A DNA stretch of 64,000 nt, taken from Amoebophrya sp. A120. Its lineage: Eukaryota > Sar > Dinophyceae > Syndiniales > Amoebophryaceae. A program made the translations under genes and the position numbers. The notes below the pieces were generated by a model. The model was given only the letters and a program-made list of their open reading frames with translations. It was not told where the DNA came from and did not search any database. Positions 21,550 through 33,045 of this stretch are shown one piece after another. Position 1 is the stretch's first letter. Each line of letters begins with the position of its first letter. Location of the stretch: the NCBI GenBank assembly GCA_905178155.1, contig CAJINV010000001.1, positions 282,344-346,343 on the forward strand, given 5' to 3'.

Positions 21550-23917
21550 GCTGAGGTGAGGACTCTGCACGGCGGCTCCACTAACGTGCAGGATGGGCTA
21601 GCGCGACCATGTGATGGATCTAATTCAAACAGCACATCGAGACGGTAGCGGGACATCAAAATCAATGGCGGTGCGTTCTCTCACGCTGTTCTTAGAAAAA
21701 GAAAAACTCGCCGAAAAAGTCCGATGAAACTGACTCTGTCTAAAGTAAGTGAAGAATGACAGGCCAAGAGACGCGCTGCGTGTGCAACACGCAAGAGGGC
21801 AGACCAAAACCAATTAAGCCTGAACACAGACAATCTCCCGTCACCCCACAACACGGCGCCAACAAATGCAAATCACCCAGCCCCTATTTGGTTGGCATGG
21901 GCACAATCTCCAAGAAGCTGCGCCCAGACAATCCAGGCAACCACCTCCTATGCCGGCCGGTCAGGCGCTAAATCATCGGGCGGCAGGGCGCCGGCTCCGC
22001 CTGTGGCGCTTCGAAGGGGCCGCAGGGCTCCGTGCTTAGCAGGGTGGCGCCAACGCCCGAAGGGCCCGCACGCCACGTGCTCCACGGGGAGTGGGTGGGA
22101 ACCAACAACAACCACCGCCCGGCAATCTGCGCCAGCTCGCGTGATCGCGCCCGCCGGGGCAGCCGCTGCGCGCGCGGGCTGTTTAGTGCCACTAAATTGG
22201 GCGGGCGCCCCTTGCTTGCCCGCCGCGGGCCGGCCCCGGTGCTTCCAAACCAGGCACGCAAGGAAGTTGATCGCCTCCAACAAGTAGGCCGGCTGCCCCT
22301 CTTCGCAGAGGCCTGCCGCTGCGCAGCGCCACGGCGTCGGCCGGGCGGCCGTGAAACAATCGGCCCGGGCCCACGTTCGTTGTAAGTATGCCGGGCCGGT
22401 CCGCGGCGTAGTCGTCGCTGGTCGACAACAAGGGGCCAACGCGCTCCCGCCCGGCGTCTTGCCGTTCAGGCGGCCGCGCGCCGTATCTACTCAAGAGAGC
22501 AACAGTCGGAAAATGCGAGTCCTTTGCGTCCGATATTCCCGCAGCTGCCGACCCGTTCGGGGACTTGAGTTCCGGCGTCTGCGCAGGGTTGATGTCCTCG
22601 GCGCGCCCCCCCCCGTGGCGTGGCGGGGCAATGCGCGCCGCGTACACCACCCGGCCCACCGCGTCCGCCTTTGCGGTGGCTGCCGCCTGCGTCGCCGTGT
22701 CCGCGGTGACGCTTCCTCTTTACGTCCACAGCCTCCCAGACTCGCCACGGCCCAAGCGCTCCCCCACCTCCGCCATTCTTTCTCCGAAGCGCCCGAACAC
22801 CGTGACGCGCTCCGCGGGATTTGTGGCGCCGAACTATTGCAAGCAAATACTTAACCCCGCCAGCCGCTGCTGGTCGTGGCGGAAGCTTGAAAGGCCACAA
22901 ACCCACCGCGAAAGCGGGCGCGGCAGGGCGCGAGGCTATGGCGCCGGACTTGGCTCCTTCGCTCGCACATCCCCGCGCGGCGGGCGAGCGCCTTCCATGG
23001 CGGCGAGGCCCTGAAACATGGCGCCGGGCGTCAGGCCCTCACTTCGCCCGAGCGGAAGCACTGGAAGAACTAGCCACGCGACTCGTCCTGGTCGCGCACG
23101 AAGCACGGGCGGCGGCGGAGTTGTTCCGCGAGTTGGTCGAAGCTTTACCCTTTCCGGCCTTCGAGTTGCCTTTTCCGGGTGGCAAAATGCTGCGAATGAC
23201 TGACAGAGGGGCCTCAATGGATTGCACTGATGACTGCGCCGGACTTTCGTTTACAAAGCCAAAAGGAACACACTGCAACTGCTTCACACCGCTCAAAAAA
23301 GCAGCCGGTCGAAGTTCCGCATACATTGCCCGGGCACTCGTCTTCAACGGCGCATGTGAATATCGACTAGCTGCAGTGGCATGGGCACACAAGCGACACG
23401 CTCAAACTCCTGCCAAGTAATCATGTTTGTGTCTGTTGTAGAAGAGCTGACGCCCAACATTGTTTCTCCAATGCAGAAGTGGAAATGAAAAACTACGCAT
23501 TCGTCAGTATTACGGAAAATGTGAAAAGCGAGAGAAATGAGAATGTCTTGGCCCATCGATACGAGGAAGGGCAACATTCGAAAGCACACCGCAGAGCCAG
23601 CAACAGACAATTGCAAAGTTGCCCACGCTGGCATCCACGATATCGACTTGATGTGGTGCTTACTCTGCTCCACTGCTACGTCGAATTACGTAAAAAAGGA
23701 CTCGTTTCTCGATTATAATTTTCCCTGCCCACTAGTGAATCTTTCTCAAGTTTTAAAAAACAGATGGAAAGTCAAACCTGCCCTCTCCTCTCTTCCGATA
23801 CGTTCAACCAAATTGTTCCGGCACAATCCTAATCGTCAATTTTCTGTACTAAAAATTCTACGTCCTCCTGGCACCACGACATCATCTTCATCCCCCTTCC
23901 AACTACGTCCCTCCTTC
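21550..23917. other. GC-rich gene-free island
   Basis: From about 21950 to 23250 the sequence is very GC-rich, like 1-4 kb. Overlapping open frames of 100-200 codons occur on both strands; none shows a domain, and the codon patterns are repetitive Ala/Arg/Gly. The flanks (21550-21950 and 23250-23917) are ordinary non-coding DNA. It may be decayed repeat sequence. Confidence 0.45.
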
Positions 23918-26900
23918 TCATTTCCCTTTCGCGTGCTTCCCTGCTGGTGTTTGGTGAAACAGTGTGTACTTCGCCGTCAAGCTCTTGTTTCCGTCCGGGT
24001 TGCACATCACCGGCGTCTTCATCGGCAACTTGTCCGACGCGATGTGCACGGGCTTGAAAAAGCCGCCGAACATCTTGATGATAGCCGCCTCCTGCTTGTC
24101 TTCCGCCTTGTCTACCTGTGCTGGGAGATCCGGAATGGCCACCTCCACCAGCACCTTGCTGAAGATGAGAATGTGCTCCCCAACTATATCGAATGTAAAA
24201 ATGTCTGGGTCTGGAAAAGTGGAACTTGTAATGCGTGTAATGCATTCCTGGAAAACCTGTGTTGCATGAGCAGCAAAAGAGAGGCTTTCTTTGTCACGCA
24301 AAAAATGCGTGCTAGGCATCAGCAGGCGTCTCAAAAACTTGTCATGCTTGGCTGCCATTGGAAGCGCTTCAATCATGCGCAATTCAGCATCACAAGTTTC
24401 CAGACCCAGACATTTTTGCATTTGATAAACTAGAAACGCCAGCAACTTGTGCTCGGTTTCCCAGTCCCGGAAGGGCTTCATCGCGAACACGCCGAGCCCC
24501 GCGTTCACGATCATGGCCATGGTCGCGATGGCGGCGAAAATGCTCTGCCACGCGCCAATGCTTTCCGCGCCGGAAGGGTAGACCCGCTGCACGACGTGGA
24601 GCTGTCGGTAGGCGATTATGCGGTACTCGATCATGTTGCTGGCCAGGGCGAGCATGGTCAGAATCGGGAGGACGACACTGAAGCAGGTGACCTGACAATT
24701 TATTTTTGGGAGTGAGTGCTATCGCTTATACGATGCAGACGTGACTGTTCTTCTTACTAGTCTGAACCTGAAGATGAATTGTTCCGGGACCGTACGGAGC
24801 GAAGAACGGTAAATGAATAATGAAAGGAGAAAAGCCTAAATCTGAGATACCATCGCAAACTGCACGGTGAGTTCCATGTAATCGTTGAGCATGTCGGAAG
24901 AAACGAAGTCGTCCAACTTCGCTTGCACTTGCAGATAGGTGTAGTTCGCCCCGTCCACTCCCGGCTTCCTCACTTCCTGGTGCACGAGCAGCCGCGTCAT
25001 CACGATGCGCTTGATCAGCATTGCGCCCGTGACCGCCATGTGTACAAGAAAGAACGTCGTCAAGCAAGTTTCCAACGCTAGGATGCAGCTGCCGCCCGGC
25101 CCGGAGCACCCTTCTACGTACTCTTTTGCGAACGCGACGTAGAGAAACGGGTACATGGCGTTGAAAAATTTCACCATCACGACTTTGAAAACCAGGGAGC
25201 TCTGGTACCTCAGGTTTTGTTTCATGGAGTACAGCTACAGTGCCCGTCAAGGAGCGAACAAGTACTTAAACGACCAACACAGACACACAGACGTGCCACC
25301 ACACCATGACATCAGTGACACAAAGCCTTTAAACTAACCTGCTTTCTGTCTTGTGGTTTTCCCTTTCGGTGACTACGACTGCTATTTTTCCCCAGGCCAT
25401 GTCGAGCGCCTTCACCTGCATGGTAATGAGTACCGCGCCGAGTTTCGCGCCCATCTTTATCGCGAACTCGCGGTCGTCCGTCATTTTTATGATGAAGGCC
25501 GTGATTGGGTTATCGCTTGGGTGGTGCACCATCACGTAGCGCACGGACTGGATCACTGCAATACCGCCGATAATGCACGCCAGGAAGGTGCTCATCACGG
25601 AAGCACCCAGAGCGCTCCACCACGTCGCCTTACGGTCGGCGTCGTCTGTTTATTCAGCATCAGGATCAGGACGACGTGCAGGTGCACAACTACATGTACA
25701 TTATGGTACAGATAGCATACGCAAACCAATCAAAAACGTATAAATGTTTCTTGGCGTAAAAATGTCATACCGTGATCTCTATATCCGGATCTTATGCTTG
25801 CCACGTTGTCGTAGTTTCGCGTGCCCCAGACGGTCGCCTGGATGATAGCTTGTCGATTGTAGTTTTCACAGAACTGCGCGGCCCAGAGCGCCATGAAGAG
25901 GCAGAAGCAGTCTTGGATCATCCTGCAATTTTAGTGTTTCAACATGCAGAAATTTTCTTGTTGCTAAGTACTCAGTAAAGTTGTAGGACATCCCACCAGC
26001 GGACGAACCAGATTTAAAACAAACATCCAACGTCCGAAGCAACTCTCTTCACCTTTGTGTTTCCATGTCCAGTCCGAAGAAGCGTCGCGCGAAGAGAATC
26101 AAAGCCACCAACGTTGGCACGACCAGTTGCACGGTGTAAAAGCGGAACCAGTGGAAGAAAAAGGCCATTTCCTCGCCGAAGTAGTCCTTGGCCTCATCGA
26201 TCCGGTGCGAAGGAAACCGCCAGAAGCTCCACCTGTGCCCAAAATTCGTGACCGGGTCTTCCAGCATTGCCACGTCTTTGTATTTGTGGGCCACAAACTT
26301 TTTGATCATCACCCCGAACCGCTCCATGGCGTTGGTGTCGATAAAATGCCCAATTCGTCGTCGCATCATGCGGAGCTTGTCGATCTCGCGGAAATCTTCG
26401 TAGTACGCATCGTTTTCCAGCTCATACCTTTTTGATGATTCGGAGCCCTTTTTGATTTAGATTATCATACAAACTCAGTCTGTGTGGCTTCTCATCATTC
26501 ATCATCAAACGCAAAAAAAAAGAAACGACTCCAGGCAATTATACGTCGTCCAACCCGGCACCGGCACGGGCCCCTGCCCGTCGTTGACGTGTGGGACCAG
26601 CATCTTCCCGTCCTCCCCGACGCTATCTCGAGCGGTGCCTACTGGGTATGCGCTGGCGCGAAGCGCAGCCCGGTATCCCTCCGAGTTTGCTATCAGCTTT
26701 ATCAATTCCGATCGGCGATCGGTACCGATGCAGTAAAACAGCTCATCGTTATCCGCACCTGGGAAGTTTTTATTTGAGGTTGAGTCGGCTTTTCACGGGC
26801 TAATTGTCCATCTAGTACTAGAACCATCGAACATGGCATGAAAAAACTCCTGTCAGTACTTAACGTCGTGTTCACTGTGAGGCCGATTCTGTTTCCGGTG

Positions 26901-27892
26901 AGCAAGTCCATTGCGCGCTCCATGATTTTGGTGTGGAACTCCAGCCGGGTCATGTCTTTCTGGAAATCCACGGTCAAGCGGTCCCGGCTGGTTGGCAATT
27001 CGTGCTCGTTGGCCTTGGGTCGCTGGGCTACGAAAATCTCCTTGGCCATGTTCAAACAGTCCTTGGCCTTGTACACGTCGTCCCAGCCGTACGCTACCCG
27101 GTCGCACTTCGGTAGGTCCGCCTTCGTCTGCGGCTTCGCCTGTTGCCGCAATAGAGCTTTATCGAAAGGAAAAATCCCCCCTCCCCATATCAAAACGGAA
27201 TTTCTGATGCTGGATTTGTGTACACAGATCAGGTTTGTATTGCAGAGAGGCACTGCGGCCAAATCCCCAGGCACGTTAGGGGCGTATAGGTGTAGTTGTT
27301 CAGCATGGCAAGCGGGTCACTTTTAGGGGCAACAGCATGACAGATCGCTTCCATAGTGGGGCGGAAGCTTCTGCCCTTGTCTTCTGGCAATACAGATGTG
27401 ATTTGCGACCTCAAATCAGCAACACAAATTTTCGGAAACATACCATTTCGATATGGGGAGGGGGGATTTTTCCTTACAATAAGCTTCCTCCGAAGTTTTC
27501 AACGGGAAAATCCAGACGTAGTCGCCCAGATATCCAAGAAAAAAACGTTGTAGGTGTAACTTTTTTGGAGGAACAGCATTACAAAGTTGTCTGGTATGAC
27601 AGCAAAAACCTGTCATGCGCAGATAGTACTCGAAAACGCCCTTTAGTGGACCCTACGATGCATGCCAAGCATGACAGACGCAATCATCTTGCATGTTGCG
27701 CATCACAAATTTCCACTAACATACAACGTTTTTTCTCTTGGATACCAGGTCGTCGTCGTTCACCACTTCGACCCCCAAAACATTTATCTTCTCCCGACCG
27801 CGCTCGGCTTTCAGCAGCGGCTGGATGTCCCGCTCGTTGCCACTCTGGGAGGGCAGCGGGCTCTTGCCCGCCGGATCCTCCGGGGCCGGCAT
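23918..27892 (-). CDS. Anoctamin (TMEM16) family channel or lipid scramblase
   Basis: Ten exons (27892-27746, 27526-27478, 27156-26860, 26758-26545, 26427-26053, 25922-25771, 25645-25339, 25208-24851, 24691-24431, 24184-23918) join in one frame to 808 residues. The cytosolic N-terminus holds the DYVWIFPL segment of the dimerisation domain. The family hallmark YFGEEMAFFFHWFRFYTVQL leads into the first membrane helix, and about eight to ten hydrophobic segments follow, including FNAMYPFLYVAFAKEYVEG and TCFSVVLPILTMLALASN. Family members are Ca2+-activated chloride channels or phospholipid scramblases. Acidic residues of the Ca2+ site were not checked one by one. Introns 1, 2 and 9 are insertion elements; the other six are ordinary GT-AG introns. 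The ATG at 27892 follows an in-frame stop. Confidence 0.9.
24185..24430 (-). mobile_element. Family A introner in anoctamin (TAGTT duplication)
   Basis: The ends TTTATCAAATGCAAAAATGTC and its inverse flank 246 bp. TAGTT is duplicated at both sides. Cutting at the duplication restores the anoctamin frame, but no register offers both GT and AG (GT-TA or TT-AG only). Confidence 0.85.
27157..27477 (-). mobile_element. Family D introner in anoctamin (GT-AG)
   Basis: The inverted ends GAAAAATCCCCCCTCCCC enclose 321 bp. GTAAGG at the 5' end and AAAG at the 3' end allow canonical removal in the right phase. Flanks CTTATTG and CTCTATTG look like an imperfect duplication. Similar copies lie at 45203-45529 and 58909-59229. 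Confidence 0.85.
27527..27745 (-). mobile_element. Introner with GTATCCAAGAG ends in anoctamin
   Basis: The inverted ends TATCCAAGAGAAAAAACG and its complement enclose 219 bp, with a CTGG duplication. The frame is restored by excision, but the end is GT-TG rather than GT-AG. This is the only copy of this family in the window. Confidence 0.8.
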
Positions 27893-28519
27893 ATGGTCGT
27901 GTCAGGTCGGGAAACCTCCTAACGCGGACAAGTAGAAAGAGATCCCTGTGATAGGTGAAGCGGGCTCAAGTTGAGGGGAGAGAGATTTACTTTGGTGGAA
28001 AACCGAAGTGACACAGGATTTTATCGCTCTTTGTGTAGCAGCTTCTTCTCATACGCGTGGTGGCACTACGTCCTCCTCCTACCTCTTCCTCACAAAAGTA
28101 AGCTCTCAACACCTCTGGACATTGACGATAGATGCCCTGTGTCTTACGTCGCAGCAAGAAACTGCTCCTCACTCCAGCTCCAGTAGCACTTTCAGTCACC
28201 AGCACCCTGTAACAGAAAGAGAAACCAGTACTGAACCTCAAAAACAGTCATCCTTTTCCTTCCCGCCAAGACTGCGCAGTAAAACAAGTGGACCGTCGTT
28301 CCGAAAAACGTACTTAGCCCCCAGGATTTGCTTGAAGGTACTCAGTTACAACCCTCGGGCAAGTGAATGAATGCGAGCAGCTCCTGGACGAGAGGACCGA
28401 TGAAGCAGGAAATGGAAACCGGCAACCGCACTGCAATTATGGCGGATACATAGTGTTCATTTACGAAACAGGAGGACCACGCCATCGGCCGCGGGGGCAG
28501 GATGAAGTAGTTCTACTTA
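27893..28519. other. Intergenic
   Basis: No gene is supported. Upstream region of the anoctamin gene. Small frames on both strands lack domains. Confidence 0.4.
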
Positions 28520-28860
28520 GATTCTATGTACTTTCGCACCCTCGTCACTCTATCCTCCGTATTTTTTTGCTTTTACTGTATGGCGTTCTCAAACGTTACA
28601 TTCTCAACTGTTACATGAAATTTGTAATGCAAGAATGGCAAAGTGAAAGGGAAAACATTGCGCCTTTTGCATTACAGGTGTGGAGCAGATTATAATGCTA
28701 TCTAGCGCATCGAGAGGTTGTCATGCGGAGAAGGCTTGATCGTGTTAAGAGTGGTAGTGTTTTTGCATGACAAATCATGTAACAGTTGAGAATGTAACAT
28801 TTGAGAACGCCATATACTGTCCTCGTCGGATTTCATCACGTTGAAGATTTCAGAGATTGG
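28520..28860 (-). pseudogene. Duplicated 3' fragment of Psf3 gene with a different insertion
   Basis: Positions 28520-28579 and 28815-28860 match the last coding codons and 3' flank of the intact Psf3 gene (30633-30690 and 30949-30990). A 235-bp family B element is inserted in the same few bases where the intact gene carries a family A element. Only the end of the gene is present, so it cannot encode the protein. Confidence 0.85.
28580..28814 (-). mobile_element. Family B introner in Psf3 fragment (TACTGT duplication)
   Basis: The perfect long inverted ends begin ATGGCGTTCTCAA and continue through ACATTCTCAACTGTTACATG. TACTGT is duplicated exactly on both sides (28574-28579 and 28815-28820). 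A second copy is at 38801-39041. Confidence 0.9.
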
Positions 28861-29662
28861 TTGGCAGCAGGGAATTTGTTGTGGGCCATGCAAAGCGCAA
28901 CACCTTTACCCAGCGACACGCCCAACAGCCATCCGGCGGCTGTTCGCTGTAGAGCATGCAAGGAGCCACACTGCGACGGGCGAAAACACGCAACCGCTGC
29001 CGTTTTAAGACGCTGCGCGCCCGCCCACCCTTACTCAGCCGGCGCCAAACATGTGCCCGCCCCCGTGGCTAAAAAGCGCGCGCGGGCACGCACAACAAAA
29101 CGACAACGGGGCCGGCCCCGCTCCCGGCGGGCGCAGCTCATGGGCGCGCACGGCTTCCGAGGTTCTGCAAAGAGGGAGGCGGAAGCAAGCAATTTTATAC
29201 AAAACCCTGAGAAAGTAGCACAGAAGCTGCGTCTTAGGGTTTAGAAGCAACAAAATTTACACCAAAACCCCGAAGAAGAAAAGCTGCGTCCTAGGGTTTA
29301 GAAGCCACAAACGTTGCACCAAAACCCCGAAGACACACCCAACTTGATAACAAAATCTCAGAAAGTAGCAGAGAAGCTGCAGCGAAACCAATGCAGCCAG
29401 GGGCACCAGGGTGCCGGCAGGTGGGATTCACGAAGTTGATCAAAGATCATCTCTGGCATCATCTAGAAGGACCGGGTCGCAGAAATTAAAACTCAAAAGT
29501 ATGCCTTGTGGTGCACCTGTTGTTCAGTTTTGTCAGAGACAATCATGCCTATGCGACCAATCACAGTTCCGGCGACACCACGTTCACACATAAGGAGCTA
29601 TTCTCCCAGCACATCTAAAGTCCCCTGTTCTCAACTCCCGGGTGGGTAGTTGTTGGGAAAGA
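28861..29662. repeat. GC-rich segment with ~60 bp direct repeats
   Basis: After a GC-rich stretch (28900-29150), two imperfect ~62-bp copies occur at about 29222-29283 and 29284-29335, each with AGCTGCGTC, CTAGGGTTTAGAAGC and ACCAAAACCCCGAAGA. A more diverged related piece lies at 29350-29385. No gene is supported. Confidence 0.6.
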
Positions 29663-29732
29663 CTCTCGTCACTCTATCCTCCGTATTTTTTTGCTCTTAC
29701 TGTCCTCGTCGGATTTCATCACGTTGAATATT
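29663..29732 (-). pseudogene. Second Psf3 3' fragment, without insertion (empty site)
   Basis: Seventy bases match the end of Psf3 exon 2, the stop region and the 3' flank, with no element between them. It reads continuously through DEDSKSKKIRRIE and stop. It therefore shows the sequence as it was before insertion and confirms where the introner in the intact gene must be cut. Confidence 0.85.
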
Positions 29733-29739
29733 TGGTCAT

Positions 29740-30390
29740 CGGCCTCTCCAACCCGTCCATCCGCGGCCGACCAAATCGGACCGAGATCGCGATCTCGGGA
29801 CGATTTGGACAACGGCCTCTCCAACCCGTCCATCCGCGGCCGACCAAATCGGCTCGAGACCGCGATCTTGGGACGATTTGGCCATCGGCCTCTCCAACCC
29901 GTCCACCCGCGGCCGACCAAATCGGCTCGAGATCGCGATCTGGGGACGATTTGGTCATCGGCCTCTCCAACCCGTCCACCCGCGGCCGACCAAATCGGCT
30001 CGAGGCCGCGATCTCGGGACGATTTGGTCAGCAGCCCCACCAAACCGGCTCGAGAACGCGACCTCACGCCGATTTGGTCGCCCTCTCCAACCCGGCCCGA
30101 AGTGCCAGAGCCAGACGCCCATCCGAACTGACCCGCCGCCCTCCCGCCTCGTCCCCAACCCGGCCCGGCGTGCCGGGCCCCATCGCTTCCCGACCAAACC
30201 GCCACTCCGGGCCGACTTCGGCCGCTCCGACCTCTGGCCCATCCGCGAGCGACCAAACCGGCTCGAGAACGCCTGCGCCCCCCGGCCAAATCGGCTCGAG
30301 AACGCGTTCTCGGAGCGGCTTGGCCCGCCGTCCTCCTACCTCCTCCCCAACCCGGCCCGGAGTGCCAGAGGCGTCGCCCACGCGATCGCG
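29740..30390. repeat. 73-bp tandem repeat, degenerate at its right end
   Basis: Four nearly identical 73-bp units start at 29740, 29813, 29886 and 29959, each beginning CGGCCTCTCCAACCCGTCCA and containing GGCCGACCAAATCGG and GGGACGATTTGG. From 30032 to about 30390 the same words continue in shorter, diverged arrangements. Open frames through the array are by-products: 73 is not a multiple of three, so each unit is read in a different frame. Confidence 0.9.
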
Positions 30391-30657
30391 TTCGCGCGCC
30401 CGTTTGATCCGCGGGAAAGGCGCTGCCACAAAAGCTGCGCCAACCCACGATGGATCGCTGGCCCGCTTTTGTTCTTGCGACCGGCGGGCGCGAAAGCTGC
30501 CAAATATTGCGACCCTGGGGAAAGTTTCAGGGTGTGCACTGCACTGTTCGTGAAATTATCCGAGACGCGAAATACGCACCAAGTACAAAGAGCTTACGCG
30601 GCCGCTTATTTAACAGGTGCCCAAGCTGTAATTCTATGTACTTTCGCACCCTCGACG
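30391..30657. other. Non-coding between tandem repeat and Psf3
   Basis: No gene is seen. The right end (from about 30633) is the 3' flank shared with the two Psf3 fragments. Confidence 0.4.
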
Positions 30658-31787
30658 TCACTCTATCCTCCGTATTTTTTTGCTCTTGCTATCAAAAGTA
30701 AAAATCCCTGGATGTCTGGAAACTTGTGATGCTGGGTGGCGTCTCATGATGAGGCTACAAATCCTGACTCAGCATGACAAGTTTCTGAGCTCCTAGGTGT
30801 TGCCTGTTCTGCATGACAAACTGCGCTTCTGCATCACAGAAAAACGGAGCTCTTAGGTAACGTGCATGACAGATGTAAGAGTCATGCCAGACAAGCATGA
30901 CAAACATGAATTCTTCCAGACCCAGACATTTTTACAGTTGATACTTACTGTCCTCGTCGGATTTCATCACGTTGAATATTTCAGTGATGGCCAGTTCTGC
31001 CTCGCGAATCCCGAAAAACAGGTTTTCCTCCACGTACGTGAGCATTTGCACGTACAATGGATCCACGTGCTCCGCCACGCCCTTGCGCCCGAGCATGGTG
31101 ATCGTCGCATTCCATCTTGCTTTCGCGGCGCTGAAGAGCTGGTTGCGCAGCCGCGGCCACGCCATTCGTTCCACATCCAGGGGAAGCTGCACGTTGTATC
31201 GATGGAACCTGAAAATGAAGTATTAATTTGTATCAGTTACGACAACATGCTGCATTAAGTCTTAGTTCCTCAAAAATCAACGAAGCAACCAATAACCTAT
31301 CTATGCCCCACCGCAACTAAGTTCTTGTGACGTAGATGAAAACATATCAATCTATCAATTCACAAACACACTGCTTCTATCTATACACGAACGCCATCCT
31401 TGACCCGATTTCGAAGTAGAAGGGCGAAAAATTCCGCAGGTGGACTTTGGACGGGTCACTCGCGAGACTGTACACGAGCGAGTCGCAGTACTGGTTCGGC
31501 GCTTCGAATTGTACTGTCCCCTTGATTTGCCCCGTCGCGGCGTCCGTCTGCGTCAGTCCGATGAGCGCTTGCGCGAGCCAGAAAGGTAGCTTCAGCTTCG
31601 TCCCCGCGGGCAAGGTGAGCTCTTCCGCACTCCCGGTGGTCCGTTGCGCCATGCCGACGCCTTCTAGGAGGTGTGCCGCATGGTACAGAGGGTGATTCGT
31701 TTCGCAGGGAATCAACTCCTCCTCGCTTATTAGCTCCTCCAGATCCCAGTAGTCGCGGCAGGGCGAGTACAAGGAATGCTGCGCCAT
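30658..31787 (-). CDS. PSF3: GINS complex subunit Psf3 (DNA replication)
   Basis: Exons 31787-31387, 31208-30949 and 30689-30658 join to 230 residues, close to the 190-220 usual for Psf3. The N-terminal B-domain pattern is clear: DYWDLEELISEEELIPC, then AGTKLKLPFWLAQALIG, then VHLRNFSPFYFEIGSRMAF. The helical A-domain follows in exon 2. Psf3 is one of four GINS subunits that bind Cdc45 and the MCM2-7 ring to form the replicative CMG helicase in the nucleus. The first intron is GT-AG. The second is a family A introner only ten codons before the stop. A GTAAGT sits at its 5' edge, but using it with the 3' AG would shift the frame; the empty-site copy at 29663-29732 shows the intended junction. 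Confidence 0.88.
30690..30948 (-). mobile_element. Family A introner in Psf3 (AGTAAG/AGCAAG duplication)
   Basis: Begins TATCAACTGTAAAAATGTC and ends in the inverse. The flanks AGTAAG and AGCAAG are the target duplication with one change. Frame-restoring registers are GT-TA or TA-AG. Confidence 0.85.
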
Positions 31788-32036
31788 TTTCTTGGAACCA
31801 ATTGCTAAAGGATCAGAGACGGTAGCATGAGTGTAGGAATCAAGCGCAGCTAGGGTTACTTACATCAATCTCCATCTTAACTGCTTTCGGAGAAATAACA
31901 GCGAGGACGGGCCGGCTCCGAATCTTGTTCAGGTCAGAACCGGACGAGATGCAAACCACAAACTTTCAATCCATCCAGGTGTCGTGGCATGTTGCAGTTT
32001 TCATACGTCACCATCGAGGCTTGTTGTTGTTGACAG

Positions 32037-32464
32037 CTTTTGATATTTGAAGACAGCAACAGTGCGGCAGCTATTTTCATTTGTTTCAACACACCGGGAT
32101 GCACTTACTGCAAGGTAAGTCACCTACACGACGAGCACAATCTTCAATGCGAACACGAGAAACACGACTGCTGGAGGTTCGTTGATTGCAGCTGTCTCCT
32201 CATTATTTGGCTCCAAACCCCAGGAGGTGTGACCACGAACACGGTGCGGGGGAGGTGACCTTTTTGTACTTCTCATATTGCAACAATGTGTACTACTCAA
32301 TACAGCCTGATCAGCTTTCCGTACCGCGCGTCTTCATCAAGGTACATCTATGTTGTCTTGTTTCAATTCATCATCCAACTTCGGAGTGCCGAAGCACCAA
32401 GAAGCCATGCGGTGGAACAAGCCCAGATGGAACCAGACCGGCAGGCCAGCGCGTAGACGTCTAG
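32037..32464 (+). CDS. Glutaredoxin/thioredoxin-like small protein (partial model)
   Basis: The only supported plus-strand gene. Exon 32037-32114 follows a TTGTTGTTGACAG acceptor and ends at a perfect GTAAGT donor; exon 32192-32341 follows GATTGCAG and ends at GTACAT. Both are in phase 0. The first exon encodes IFICFNTPGCTYCK, a beta strand plus a CXXC motif in the position of the glutaredoxin active site. The second ends in VPRVFIK, the cis-proline strand of the thioredoxin fold. Downstream the frame continues to a stop at 32464, either directly or after a short intron. The first coding exon with the start codon, upstream of 32037, could not be placed. A role in thiol-disulfide exchange is inferred from these two motifs only. 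Confidence 0.55.
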
Positions 32465-33045
32465 CCGAACCCGAAGGCTTCGCTTGGTCCTGGTTCGGTT
32501 GGGCTACGGAAGATATGAAAAGCAATAAACAAAATTTGACAAAACTTGCCTTTAATACTCGCAGTGGATGTGGAAAAAAGACCACCCACTGATAGAGAAA
32601 GACTGGCACTCCGCACGCGTTGACGTAGAAGTTCTACTGGTACAAAACAAGATTGGAAAAAAATAGCGTTTGCGCCTGCAAGTGGCAGATTGAGAGTACT
32701 ACTTCTTACGCCGTTCACTAATTCTAATTTTGGGTTTGTGGATGTTGACGTTCTTTTTCCATTCTACAAATAAGGTGCTCATGCTGTCTTTTGATATGAC
32801 TCATACCCTCACAGCGAAAGTAAAAATGTCCATCGTAATGACACCATGATTGACATTGATTCTCAATGGCAGTGTTAAAAGTAGTGACTCACCAGATTGA
32901 CTGGTGGGGGTTTCATTTGTTCCCACAAAAATCACCACGAATGGCGACGACGCAGCGCTACTTATGTGAGAACGAGGATATTAACAGGCACATCACAAGA
33001 ACAATGACTTGTCTCCCAAACGCCTCCCTCCCTGCCTTGTGCTAC
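32465..33045. other. Intergenic between convergent genes
   Basis: No gene is supported. The region lies between the 3' ends of the plus-strand glutaredoxin-like gene and the minus-strand TTLL gene. Confidence 0.4.

Noticed and set aside
21950-23420. Open frames of 100-200 codons on both strands in GC-rich DNA
   Set aside because: They overlap one another in several frames, have repetitive Ala/Arg/Gly composition and no domain or splice support; few stops are expected at this GC content.
29222-29335. Telomere-like TTTAGGG repeat
   Set aside because: CTAGGGTTTAG occurs only twice, inside a longer ~62-bp repeat, not as a tandem heptamer.
29642-30729. 303-codon and similar frames in the 73-bp repeat
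   Set aside because: The unit length is not a multiple of three, so each unit is read differently; a repeat artefact.
30937-30948. Canonical GTAAGT donor at the Psf3 insertion
   Set aside because: Using it with the AG at the far end changes the reading frame and replaces the C-terminus seen in the empty-site copy.
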